Source: Leuctra nigra
Lineage: Eukaryota; Arthropoda; Insecta; Plecoptera; Leuctridae
Length of the DNA stretch: 64,000 nucleotides
Assembly: GCA_934045905.1 (NCBI GenBank)
Contig: OW203764.1
Coordinates: 26,586,954-26,650,953, forward strand
Direction of reading: 5' to 3'
Shown: positions 12,455 through 21,059 of the stretch, one piece after another
Layout: the number at the start of each line of letters is the position of its first letter
Numbering within the stretch: position 1 is the stretch's first letter
Notes under the pieces: model-generated
What the model was told of the DNA's origin: nothing
Seen by the model: the letters and a program-made list of their open reading frames with translations, nothing else
Databases searched by the model: none
Made by a program: the position numbers and the translations under genes

Positions 12455-13780
12455 TTAGGGTAATAAGGTAAACAACCCTTCTGCGAGGATTATGACTTTG
12501 GAAAATGTGTCTTCCGCTTCGGAAGCTTGTTGAATTGTTTTGATCAGTGTGTTCTTGATTTTGTGCAGGTCAAGGCCTCCAAAAAGTGATTTGAGGAGCT
12601 GCATTACGCTAGAAATGCTGATTTCTTCTGCGGCTTGTTGATGTGGTGGGTTCCGTTGTGTAGTACGTGGCCAGGTTGGTATTTCATTGTCGTTTGTTGA
12701 TGCGCTGTTGCCGAGCGGAGGGAAATTTGCTTGTCTGTATTGATATGATGGGTTAGATGAGTTGTTGTTGTTGTTGTTGTTGTGAGCAGGAGATGACCGC
12801 TGTGATTTGAGGCTGAGTTGTTTGGCAAATACAGGGCATTGCCTGAAGCTCGAGGGGTGTGGGCCACCGCAGTTAGTGCAGGTGGGAGGGGTTGCTGGGT
12901 CTTTGATGCAATCTTTAGTGGAGTGATTCTCCTTGCACTTGTCACATTTAGGCTGTCTGTGGCAGTTCTTAGAGGTGTGGGCGAATGACTGACAGTTAAA
13001 GCACTGTGTTACTCCCGATATGTTCCTGTATGGTTGCCATGTTGTTACGCATCGACATATTTTTTTAATTTTGTACACATCGCTCGACTTGGTGTTAGCG
13101 GCAAACGTTATTATGAACATGGGATATGGTACAGAGAGTGGATTAGATTCCGATGGCTTTTTTATCATTTGCTTGATTTTCGTAGCAGGCATATTTTGGC
13201 TTTTTAAGTCATCCATTATCTCTTGGGTTGTGAGATTAGGTGGGAGGTTCTTAGCGACTAATCTGATTTCGCGCTGGTCTCTCGGCGTATATGTGTGGTA
13301 CTCTAGTTTGGCATCGTTAAACGTTTTTTGAGTTATGTTATAATCTGCTATGTTCTTTGTCAAAATAATAATTCTGTCCCCTTTGTATTTAATGTCAAAC
13401 TCATCTGTTAGATTTTTCTTGAGTTCAGAAAAAGTTGCGGCGTGGTTATTGAATAGATGGTATAAGACTATTGGCGGGGGTGGCCTTGTCTTGTGAACTG
13501 CGTTGTGATTTTGTGTCTGTCGGGTGGGTTGGCTTGAGTCAGCTACCTCGTCTTCATCTCCTGTGCTGTCGTCTGATAGCATTGAGAATCTGTTGGACGT
13601 GTCTAGGATTGTGCTAGCATCCATCGCGTCGTCTTGTTTGCGACGTTTGTTGCCTCTGTTATTGTTTTGTGCTTTGACGGATTGCATTTTATCTGAATTT
13701 GTGTTCTGAGTCGGTATGCTTGTTGCGTCAGGTAATGATCGTTTGGGGATTGGTGGTGGGACAATTGCGTTAAATTGCAT
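12455..13780 (-). CDS. Jockey ORF1: gag-like nucleic-acid-binding protein
   Basis: 441 residues. The N-terminal ~100 residues are low-complexity and charged, with a basic NKRRK patch near 44-48. A PRE_C2HC-type domain follows at about 165-245, then three zinc knuckles: CX2CX4HX4C at 260-273, CX2CX3HX4C at 279-291 and CX2CX3HX6C at 301-315. An Asn-rich tract (about 337-344) is encoded by an AAC/AAT repeat visible as a GTT-type microsatellite at 12763-12782. The protein is expected to bind and package the element RNA. It is intact, with stop TAA at 12457-12455. Confidence 0.93.
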   Translation of the reverse strand: MQFNAIVPPPIPKRSLPDATSIPTQNTNSDKMQSVKAQNNNRGNKRRKQDDAMDASTILDTSNRFSMLSDDSTGDEDEVADSSQPTRQTQNHNAVHKTRPPPPIVLYHLFNNHAATFSELKKNLTDEFDIKYKGDRIIILTKNIADYNITQKTFNDAKLEYHTYTPRDQREIRLVAKNLPPNLTTQEIMDDLKSQNMPATKIKQMIKKPSESNPLSVPYPMFIITFAANTKSSDVYKIKKICRCVTTWQPYRNISGVTQCFNCQSFAHTSKNCHRQPKCDKCKENHSTKDCIKDPATPPTCTNCGGPHPSSFRQCPVFAKQLSLKSQRSSPAHNNNNNNNSSNPSYQYRQANFPPLGNSASTNDNEIPTWPRTTQRNPPHQQAAEEISISSVMQLLKSLFGGLDLHKIKNTLIKTIQQASEAEDTFSKVIILAEGLFTLLP

Positions 13781-13993
13781 GTTTGATTGTTTTTGAAGAT
13801 ATTCTTTCGCTAATCCTAGCCCTCCCGGGCTGGATGTATGTTTTACGGTTGCGTTGCTGACAGATCTTTATGTTGATTTGTCTGAACTTGTAGAATATTT
13901 GTTTGTACTCACTGTGTATGCCAAGCATTCAGTTGTACGTACGATTGGTATGACCCTGCAGAGATGTTGTCGCCACGGAGTCCACTAGTCGAA
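13781..13993 (-). promoter_or_regulatory. 5' UTR and internal promoter region of the Jockey element
   Basis: The 213 nt between the element's 5' end (set by the target duplication) and the ORF1 ATG. Jockey elements carry their promoter inside this region. A GGACTCCGTGG-type sequence lies about 10-20 nt from the 5' end, but I cannot assign a specific downstream promoter element. Confidence 0.45.
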
Positions 13994-14036
13994 TGCAAAC
14001 TGTATTAATATACATCAGAATACAGTTGGTTGGATA

Positions 14037-14216
14037 CACTTGACCAAAGTAAAAACGGTATTTGAACGAAACAGATTGGTTGCTGGTTAGGTTCCGTGCC
14101 AATCAACCTCACCAATTTGAGTAAGACAAAGTGTTAGCATATGCTTCATCGGATGATGCCATGAATTTATCAGTCAATTAGTTTCTTTCGAATATCGTTT
14201 TATCTTTTGCTGAGTG
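14037..14216. mobile_element. Tc1/mariner-type MITE, copy 1
   Basis: A 180-bp element with ~45-bp imperfect terminal inverted repeats opening CACTTGACCAAAGT and closing TTTTGCTGAGTG, flanked by TA on both sides (14035-14036, 14217-14218). It belongs to the same family as copies at 20654, 21561 and 53368. The TA duplication is the Tc1/mariner signature; there is no coding capacity. Confidence 0.8.
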
Positions 14217-14633
14217 TACCTTCTCATATTTTGAATAAAATAAAACACCATTAGAAAATGGTATTATGATTCATTATTATGTATCAGTGTACTGTATACT
14301 GTATAATTAGTGTAACAGTGATTCTTCGTCACCTGCTTTGCAGTCATGTGCTTTGATTACTGCGCGCGATTACACTAAGCTGTAATTTGTTAGGTTTGAG
14401 CTATCACGTGAGGGTTTAGGCCTAGAACCATTATAACCTCCTTGCCTAGAACTCATTCGAGTAAAAAATAACGATAACATTTGAAGGTAAACTTTAGTTC
14501 AATGATTGAATATGTCCAATGAGGTTTACTTTGTGATGTTCTGTGAAATAACTAGTGTATTTTGAGTGATTTACAAACGTAGAATTGTTTAAGATTAAGA
14601 CATTTCTGCAAAGTCATCAAAAGTAATCAGAAA
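14217..14633. promoter_or_regulatory. Upstream region of the C-type lectin gene
   Basis: About 400 bp before the lectin signal-peptide exon. No clear TATA box with a properly spaced initiator is seen, and the transcription start cannot be set. The sequence is AT-rich and otherwise unremarkable. Confidence 0.3.
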
Positions 14634-17600
14634 ATGAAACTCTGTCTCTTGTGTTTTTGCATGGCATTGTTTACCTGTAAGTTCTCAACTGTGACATCAT
14701 TTATTATGATCATGTTATCCGTGTTTTCTTTTCAAAACATTTGTATGACACATTTCGCAGCCCAAGGAAGTTCCATAGTTTTTGCAAGACTTATCTTTGT
14801 TCAAACAAACTGACCGTTTATTGGCCAATAAATTACTCTACTTACTTTAAATTTTTTTTAATATTACAAAACATTTAAAGATTCTGTTGACCCAATATTT
14901 GAGCGAGCGTAGCGAGCGTCACCACGGTACTCTTATGGCACTTTCTCTGTGTGTTTTTTTTTTTTTTTTTTTTTTTTTTTTGTGGTCACAGCCCAGGTCA
15001 AACCGCTCTAGCAATCGATCTGAAATTTTGTACACATACTAACGTAATCTATGCGGTCCCTGGGATCGTTTTTGAACGGGCTCCCGTGATTGGTTCAATT
15101 TTAAAAAAAATTATCTTTCGATTGGTTGCTTCGATCAATTTGAAATTTAGCAAAAACATTGCAACCAACATTGTACCCAATCATAAAAAGTTTCAGCCAA
15201 ATCCTCCTATTGGTTCAAATTTAAACCCATTTTTCATGTGATTTTTGACATTTAAACTAGAACAGATTGACCGATCAACTTAAAACTTCGCGTGGTCATT
15301 GGTACCAACATTTTAGGTATTTTTGCCAATTTTCAGTCTAATCTGTCGTTATTTTCAAAAGTTTTGTCATTTTAGGGACATTTTGCGTGTTGGCTGTCAA
15401 ATTCACGGCGACTTCGAATCTACAAGGCAAGGTAGTTAGAGCAGAAAGTTTTAAACGATATGAAACTAATAATGACCGTTCAACAGATTGATCTGATATT
15501 GTGTACACACACTACATATCATATCATATGGGTGGTCCCAGGTATATTTTTTGAACGAAATCCTGTGATTTTTGAAAATTAACAAGGAACCGTTCAATCA
15601 TAAAGGTTTAATCGATCAACTTAAAACTTAGCAAGGATTGGCACCAATATTTTTCATTTGTATACTTAATTTAAAACGGCCTATAGCCACACCACCATTT
15701 GACCTATCAAATGGTCTTCGATTAATCTGATCAATCAAACTCATATTTTGCATGGTCGTTCAGACCAACATTGTCTCTTATTTTACAAATTTTCAGCCCT
15801 ACCAGTCAAGAACATAGATGCACTTATTGACAGTTTTAATAACTGTCAAAAATGACATTTCAAAACAGAAATTCCACTGCATTCTGGGTTGCTCTATGTA
15901 GCAAAGCAAAGTTTATAGATGGCTATTCTCAATATCAAGTAAGACAGATTCTTTTCTTAGTTGATCATATTGCAATACATAATGTAGTTAAAATGTAATG
16001 TAGGTATTTCATATACATAGGTATAGGTATACCTTATCTAAAATAATTTATTTTACGATATGGATTGTGTTTCACAGTTATGAAAACGACGTTTTGACTA
16101 GATAACATCATATTTTACACATTTCCAGCACAATCGGTCAAGAATTTACAGACTTATTGCTGTTTTAAGTGTTTGAATATCTGTCCAAAGAGATTAATGG
16201 AAAAATATCAGTACAATAATCTGTTGTTTAATTGATCCAGAGTGTTTATGAAAAGTTGCAAGGAAAATTGGTAATAAATAATGTATAGTAAGTTATCTTT
16301 GATTGAATGGATCGTGCTATGATTGGCGATGTCGTGCGTGTCGGTGCTCGCTCATCAACGCGTTACACCGAGCGTTTTCCTAGTGATATTTTTGATCTAC
16401 TAACACCGGTCGAAATCTTCTGTCAAACAGTTGACATTCTTTATAGGTTAATTTTAGTTATTTTTGTCAATCTTGTTTGGACAGTTGCTGACGGCAAAGG
16501 GACGATACCTTCAGACTACACACTCTATAGCAACGCTGCTTACTACAAGTTCCATGACGCCAATGAGACGTGGTTTGAAGCCAAGAAGATCTGTGCCAAT
16601 GAGACTCTCAATGGTACCTTGGCTTTTCCATCAACTACAGTCCAGTACAGCGCACTCTCCGATCTCATGAACGATGACAATGCCAACGACATCTGGCTAG
16701 GCATATCTGCACTCGATATGGGGAATACATTTATCACTGACACTGGTATTAATTATCTTATTATCGTTATTAGGGGTGAGGAAATTACATTTGACCAGGA
16801 CAACTTCAAAATAAAGAGTTTGAACACTCTCCTTTTTGACCTCTCTTGAACACTTTTATGGTTATTTTTTTTTTTATATATTAATTGTACGAAACATATG
16901 GTTTCATTTGATATGCTACTCGAATAGGTTGAAAGAATTCATAATTTGATTACATTATTCACTTTTTGTGAAATTTGGCAATTTGGTCCACCCACCATAA
17001 TAAAATTTCGGATAACTTTTGATTTGACTGAGGGTCTGAGAGCTATCGCAATTTTCAACTGGTTCAGGTTAGGTCAATCCCCATAAAAAAAACACTTCGT
17101 GTAAAAATACCAGCCAAGTCTCTTCTACTAAAAAAAATATATGAAATCTAAAAATTCTGCACTGAAAAGTAATGATATCAAAAAATTTGCCAAGTCAAAA
17201 CTTTATTTGAAAATCAAAAAATACTTGGCGCATCGTGTATCATGGGAATACCCAATAATACCATTAACAGTGATATGCCGCTTTTTGGCTTTAATTGAGT
17301 TATAAAGAATAAGGGTAAAATTTACCTTTTTTTATTTAATAGCTTAGAAGTATAGGCCAGATATAAAATATACATAAAATATACAAACATATAGTATACC
17401 TAAAATGCCCTAAAAAATCGATGCGCCAAGTATTTTTTGATTTTCAAATAAAGTTTTGACTTGGCAAATTTTTTGATATCATTACTTTTCAGTGCAGAAT
17501 TTTTAGATTTCATATATTTTTTTTAGTAGAAGAGACTTGGCTGGTATTTTTACACGAAGTGTTTTTTTATGGGGATATCACTCCTTTTTTTAGTTTATTC

Positions 17601-18767
17601 TAACAACTTGTGACACATATGAAATGAACAATTACTAAATTCTTTTAAAAAATCATCACCCTTTACAATTTGGTTACCACTAATGAATAGCAGCGTATGG
17701 TCCTAAATAATTGCTTTAAATGATCTTTCACGAAGAATAGCAAAGGTTTCATTCCAATCAGTCAACCCAGTTCCGAGATATGGCAACACTTCGGTTTTCA
17801 AAATGGCTGCTGAACTTTCTGCAATGCCACATAGAATTTATTTCTATAAATGATGTGTATCATTTTAAGCTTTCTGAATATGTATTTATTGTATAGGAGG
17901 GAATTATAATAATTTATACATTTGAATGACGTCATTTCCGGTCTCATAAATAGGAAAATTCTATTTGTACTGTTCATATTCCATAGAGATGGCCTTCCGA
18001 ATCGTTTGGCGCTAGTTTCATACCGATTTGTCTACCAGTTTTTGAGATATGACGTTACTTCCGGTTTAAAAATGGCGGCCGAAATCTCTGACCCCTTGAA
18101 GTATATTTTAAACATGATTACAATTTTATAAGCTGTCTCAAATAGTATATTTATTGCATCAAAATAAAAATGTGTGAGTTTATTAAAATGTGTGACGTCA
18201 TTTCCGGTTAAGGTATAGGAAACTGCAAATATTATTGATGATAATACATAAAGTTGACCGTCTAAATTGTTTTGCGCTGGTTTCGTTGAAATCTAATTAG
18301 CCGTTATTGAGATAATATGATGATATGATGTCACTTCCGGTTTCAAAATGGCGGCTTCCGGTTGGTTTTATAACAAGTCACATGAGACGTCAAAAGTACA
18401 TACGTTACATAAATATCAAAATAATCGGATCAACCTTTGTTGCCAAAAAGCCAATCGATGTATTTCAAATTTCATTACGTCATTTCCGGTTTCTTTAACA
18501 TAATGTTTAGTCTTTTGCTACTTATCATGCATATAGATGACCGTCTGAATCATATGGCGCAATTTTCGTTCCAATCGGTCCAGCCGTTGACGAGATATAA
18601 CGTCACTTCTGGTTTCAAAATGGCGGCACAAAAAATTCATGGGGTGAAGGTTAAATCAGACGCCAAAAGTGCACACGTGGTAAAAATGTGGGATCAATCG
18701 GTTCAGCCGTTTAGGCTGTGGCCTGTTTACCGGATTTAAATTTCAGGAGACTACTACTACTACTGAG

Positions 18768-18799
<32 letters not shown>

Positions 18800-20635
18800 G
18801 AAAACCGCCCTAAAACACTGTTTTCACGGCCCTCTAGCGCGCAAAGGGCGTAACCTATTGTTCCCAAATTTGGTATATGTTGTAGGGTGGGCCATAGCTC
18901 GAAATTAAGATATATCGCAACAATGTGAGATTTTCCAATTTTAAGATCCAGTAGGCCGAAAATGCCACTTTGATGCTTACTAAAAGTGGTTTGCTCCAGC
19001 CTTTTTAAATGAGTGTGTGCGCGCGCCGTACGACTTGGCTGGCGTGGAGCGACCGCTCCACTAGATTTTCAACAGCAGCGCTACGACTGCCGAAACATCG
19101 TACAAACGTCCCTTTTCAGGGCCAACATCACAAAAACCATCAAGCTGGTGGCTTTACGGTATACCGTAAAGCCACCAGTTGGAGCTTTTGATTTCTTTTA
19201 GAGGGCATTTTTATGAATCGATTAACAGTCTGGACCATTATATGAAAGGAAATGCTCATGTGAGCCGTGATGATCAACTGCGAATAAACCAAATTCAAAC
19301 GAATAGAAAATAACATGATTTTAAACTATAAAGACTTTGTGCATGTTCCTAATGTATTGCTAATGATAGTATTCTAGGAAAACACTCTGTGTAACGCGTT
19401 GATAAGTGAGCCTTCGTATTTCATGAGATTCACATTCGAGTAGGGAATTGCCATTCGTCCGGTTTTAGCCGGACATGTCCTCTTTTTTGGGTGTCTTTTT
19501 TTGTCCGGGCGGCTTTTTATGAATTTGACGAAATGTCCGGGTTTTTGAATTGTTGTTAAATATTTGTAAAAAAATTCCATTTATTATTTAGTAATGAATT
19601 AAAATTAATTAATTTATCCGAATTTTATAATCCAAAACGCATAGAAATGACTCAAATTCATTTTTGAAATTCAAAATTTTCCCGGGCCTGTGCGGCCCCG
19701 GACCCGCATGTTGCTGAGGGGCCCAAAATTATGGAAATTTTGTTTTAATTCTCTTCTAGATGCTGTTAGAAAAATGTCTAGATGTATTGTGAAAATACCA
19801 GATTTACGTAGGTAATCAAAATCTCTGTAAATTATTATTCTAAAACGCATAGAAATAGCTTAAATCAATTGTTTAAATCCAAATGTTTCCCGGGCTTGTG
19901 CGGCCCGGACCCGCGTGCTACTGGGGGGTCCTCCACCCAGACTCCCCATTGGTGTCTTGAGCAAAGTGTTTTCCCAAGAATATCGTTTTTGGATAGCACA
20001 TATACAGTTTCCTTCTCTACATATGATGTCCTCTTTTTCGAGTCATGGCTTATGGCAACCCTACATTCGAGGGAAAGTTGTGCGCTTCTTGAAAATAGCT
20101 AGGACAAGTGAAGGATCATTGGATTAAAAAGGAGCTAGGATAAAAAGAAGAAATTATATTTTTTTTTGAAAATTATATGAATAAATTTAACACATTCCAA
20201 AACTAAATTTTTTGTCAATAAGCTACTCTTGTTCTTGACCGATTACTTATAAAAATTGCCAAAAACGTGTAAAATGTTGGTCCCATAATGACCATGCACA
20301 ATTTGAAGACAATCCGTCAAACTGTTCAAGTTTAAATTTGTTGTTGAAGGGGTTAAAACATTCTAAAACGGACATATCTTACAGTGGTGATCGCTGTTTC
20401 AGGGATCGATGCGAATACACTGACACCACTGCAATGGTCCTACATGCAACCGGACAACTTCGGTGGAGCTTATGGCTGTGTGGAGCTGGACTCATCGGTC
20501 CGAGGTCTGATCTTGAGGGATTGTCAGTCGCCACATCAGTTCGCCTGTCAAGTGAATAGCGGGCCTCGGTTCGATCCTCCGTGCTGGTTTATTCTAGTAG
20601 CTGTCGCTCTCGCTTGTCGTGGATGGATTATATAA
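14634..20635 (+). CDS. C-type lectin-like protein, three exons, secreted or surface-anchored
   Basis: Exons 14634-14676, 16485-16745 and 20403-20635. Donors GTAAGT and GTATTA, acceptors ACAG and TCAG; both introns are phase 1 and the frame joins cleanly to 178 residues. Residues 1-16 form a signal peptide (hydrophobic, Cys-rich). The lectin domain is ~25-152: four canonical cysteines (51, 127, 142, 150), WLG at 85-87, WSYMQPDN at 113-120 with the QPD sugar motif (galactose type in other family members), and CVEL at 127-130. The usual WND calcium motif is replaced by LRD (139-141), so calcium-dependent binding is uncertain. N-glycosylation sequons lie at 41, 53 and 57. The last ~17 residues (CWFILVAVALACRGWII) are hydrophobic, suggesting a GPI signal or short membrane anchor. 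A role in recognition or immunity is inferred from the family only. Its introns hold transposons. Confidence 0.85.
14899..16384 (+). mobile_element. Helitron-like element A, filling lectin intron 1
   Basis: A 1.49-kb element beginning TTGAGCGAGCG and ending in a hairpin region (GCTCGCTCATCAACGCGTTA, 16346-16365; stem CGCTC/GAGCG around palindrome AACGCGTT), then TTTTC and CTAGT (16380-16384). The 9-mer TGAGCGAGC at the 5' end is the exact inverse of GCTCGCTCA near the 3' end, an asymmetric inverted repeat as described for Helentron/HINE elements. The interior contains degenerate modules (GATCTGAAATTTTG..., ...ATTTTCAGYC...), a ~31-nt T-rich run (14954-14981) and 15265-15665, which closely matches 49278-49680 in element B. 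No coding capacity. Superfamily assignment is an inference. Confidence 0.65.
17077..17576. mobile_element. Foldback MITE with ~157-bp inverted arms, lectin intron 2
   Basis: The left arm (17077-17234, starting ATCCCCATAAAA) and right arm (17420-17576, ending TTATGGGGAT) are near-perfect inverse complements over ~157 bp, separated by ~185 bp. The RNA would form a very long hairpin. No convincing target duplication was seen beyond a possible AT. A diverged relative lies at 39872-40152. Confidence 0.85.
17690..18740 (+). repeat. Tandem array, ~270-bp degenerate units with CRE/ETS/YY1-like motifs
   Basis: Four units are anchored by AAAATGGC at 17800, 18069, 18345 and 18617 (spacing 269-276 bp). 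Each better-preserved unit contains TGACGTCATTTCCGG (17927-17941, 18193-18207; TTACGTCATTTCCGG at 18475-18489) and, ~125 bp later, ACGTTACTTCCGGTTT or a variant followed directly by AAAATGGCGGC (18051-18078, 18328-18355, 18600-18627). The intervening sequence resembles 'TTTGGCGC..GTTTC.T.CCAATCGGTC'. The array is in lectin intron 2 and non-coding. Confidence 0.8.
18751..18799 (+). repeat. Microsatellites (CTA)n and (ATT)n
   Basis: CTACTACTACTAC at 18751-18763 and about 11 ATT units at 18767-18799. They sit directly after the tandem array and may represent the simple-sequence tail of a mobile element carrying that array. Confidence 0.8.
18925..19066 (+). repeat. Dispersed repeat, partner at 45662-45840 (minus)
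   Basis: The segment with GAGATTTTCCA..., ...GGCCGAAAATGC... and GTACGACTTGGCTGG...GACCGCTCCACTAGATTT matches, in inverse orientation, 45662-45840. Two copies in one window show a transposed repeat; the class is unknown. Confidence 0.65.
19145..19178. repeat. Perfect 34-bp palindrome
   Basis: The arm CTGGTGGCTTTACGGTA is followed immediately by its exact inverse complement with no spacer. It lies within the repeat-rich lectin intron 2. Confidence 0.95.
19373..19440 (-). mobile_element. Helitron-like 3' end D (antisense in lectin intron 2)
   Basis: Read on the minus strand this gives a degraded version of the family terminus: AACGCGTTAC, a weakened GAGTGTTTT stem and CTAGA instead of CTAGT. 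It is interrupted at 19441 by a hAT insertion. Family-type sequence continues on the same strand at 20218-20345 and 21060-21395, where GCGAGCGTCACCAC (inverse of 21380-21393) resembles the 5' end of element A. Confidence 0.55.
19441..20063. mobile_element. Non-autonomous hAT element, perfect 8-bp duplication
   Basis: A 623-bp element between exact copies of CATTCGAG (19433-19440 and 20064-20071). The termini TAGGGAATTGCCAT and ATGGCAACCCTA are inverted and of hAT type. The interior holds two copies of a module 'AAAACGCATAGAAAT ... CCCGGGC..GTGCGGCCC' (~19629-19710 and ~19851-19920). It is inserted inside the Helitron-like end D. Confidence 0.88.
20218..20345 (-). repeat. Helitron-family internal module just upstream of lectin exon 3
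   Basis: On the minus strand it reads as the same internal module seen in elements A and B (ATGGTCATTATGGGACCAAC... then ...GGCAATTTTTATAAG). The plus-strand stretch 20346-20372 (GGGGTTAAAACATTCTAAAA) resembles 21139-21158, so the repeat runs almost to the exon 3 acceptor at 20402. Confidence 0.5.
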
Positions 20636-20653
20636 GATTCTGTTTGGCTTGTA

Positions 20654-20857
20654 CACCCAACAAAAGATAAAACGATAGGTCTTCAAAAGAAACGGATTGG
20701 CTGATAAAGATTTTATGGCAATATCTGATATCTCGCTCGTCATCTAACTCTAGATGGTGAGCTCTGATTTTATTGATAATAACAAGGATTGATTGTCAAG
20801 GAACCTAACCAGCAGCCAATCCGTCTTCTCAATTACCATTTTATGATTTGTTGAGTG
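20654..20857. mobile_element. Tc1/mariner-type MITE, copy 2
   Basis: 204 bp with TIRs CACCCAACAAAAGATAAAAC / TTTTATGATTTGTTGAGTG and TA at both flanks (20652-20653, 20858-20859). It sits 18 bp after the lectin stop codon, so it probably forms part of the lectin 3' UTR. Confidence 0.85.
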
Positions 20858-21059
20858 TACATTTAACACTCAACGCTTGTTTAACGCTTGTTTGGCCATT
20901 TATAATTAGGGAAACTATCAGTTTTAAAAGCGTCTGTATTGCATGCGAATTCATATTCGTGTGAAAGTTGCTGCTCTATAAATAGAACTTGAAAATAGAG
21001 TTGAAGATAATCAAATGAGTCAAAGGAGCACGATACTTTCTTTAAATAAATTTGGCAAA

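Larger units (their letters stand above)
9361..13993 (-). mobile_element. Full-length Jockey-type non-LTR retrotransposon
   Basis: A 4.63-kb LINE on the minus strand, complete at both ends. It is flanked by a perfect 10-bp target duplication TGCAAACTGT (9351-9360 and 13994-14003). The 3' end has an AATAAA signal (9383-9388, minus strand) followed by a 14-15-nt A tail adjoining the duplication. A ~213-nt 5' UTR (13993-13781) precedes ORF1 (gag-like) and ORF2 (endonuclease-reverse transcriptase), both free of stops and frameshifts. Intact frames plus a perfect duplication indicate recent insertion, and the copy may be mobile-competent. Jockey-clade placement rests on the PRE_C2HC gag with three zinc knuckles and an APE-RT ORF2 without an RNase H domain that I could see. 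Confidence 0.95.

Noticed and set aside
16307..16484. Upstream ATG giving a longer N-terminus for lectin exon 2
   Set aside because: This part is the 3' end of a Helitron-like element plus the intron acceptor tract; the in-phase signal-peptide exon at 14634 is the better start.
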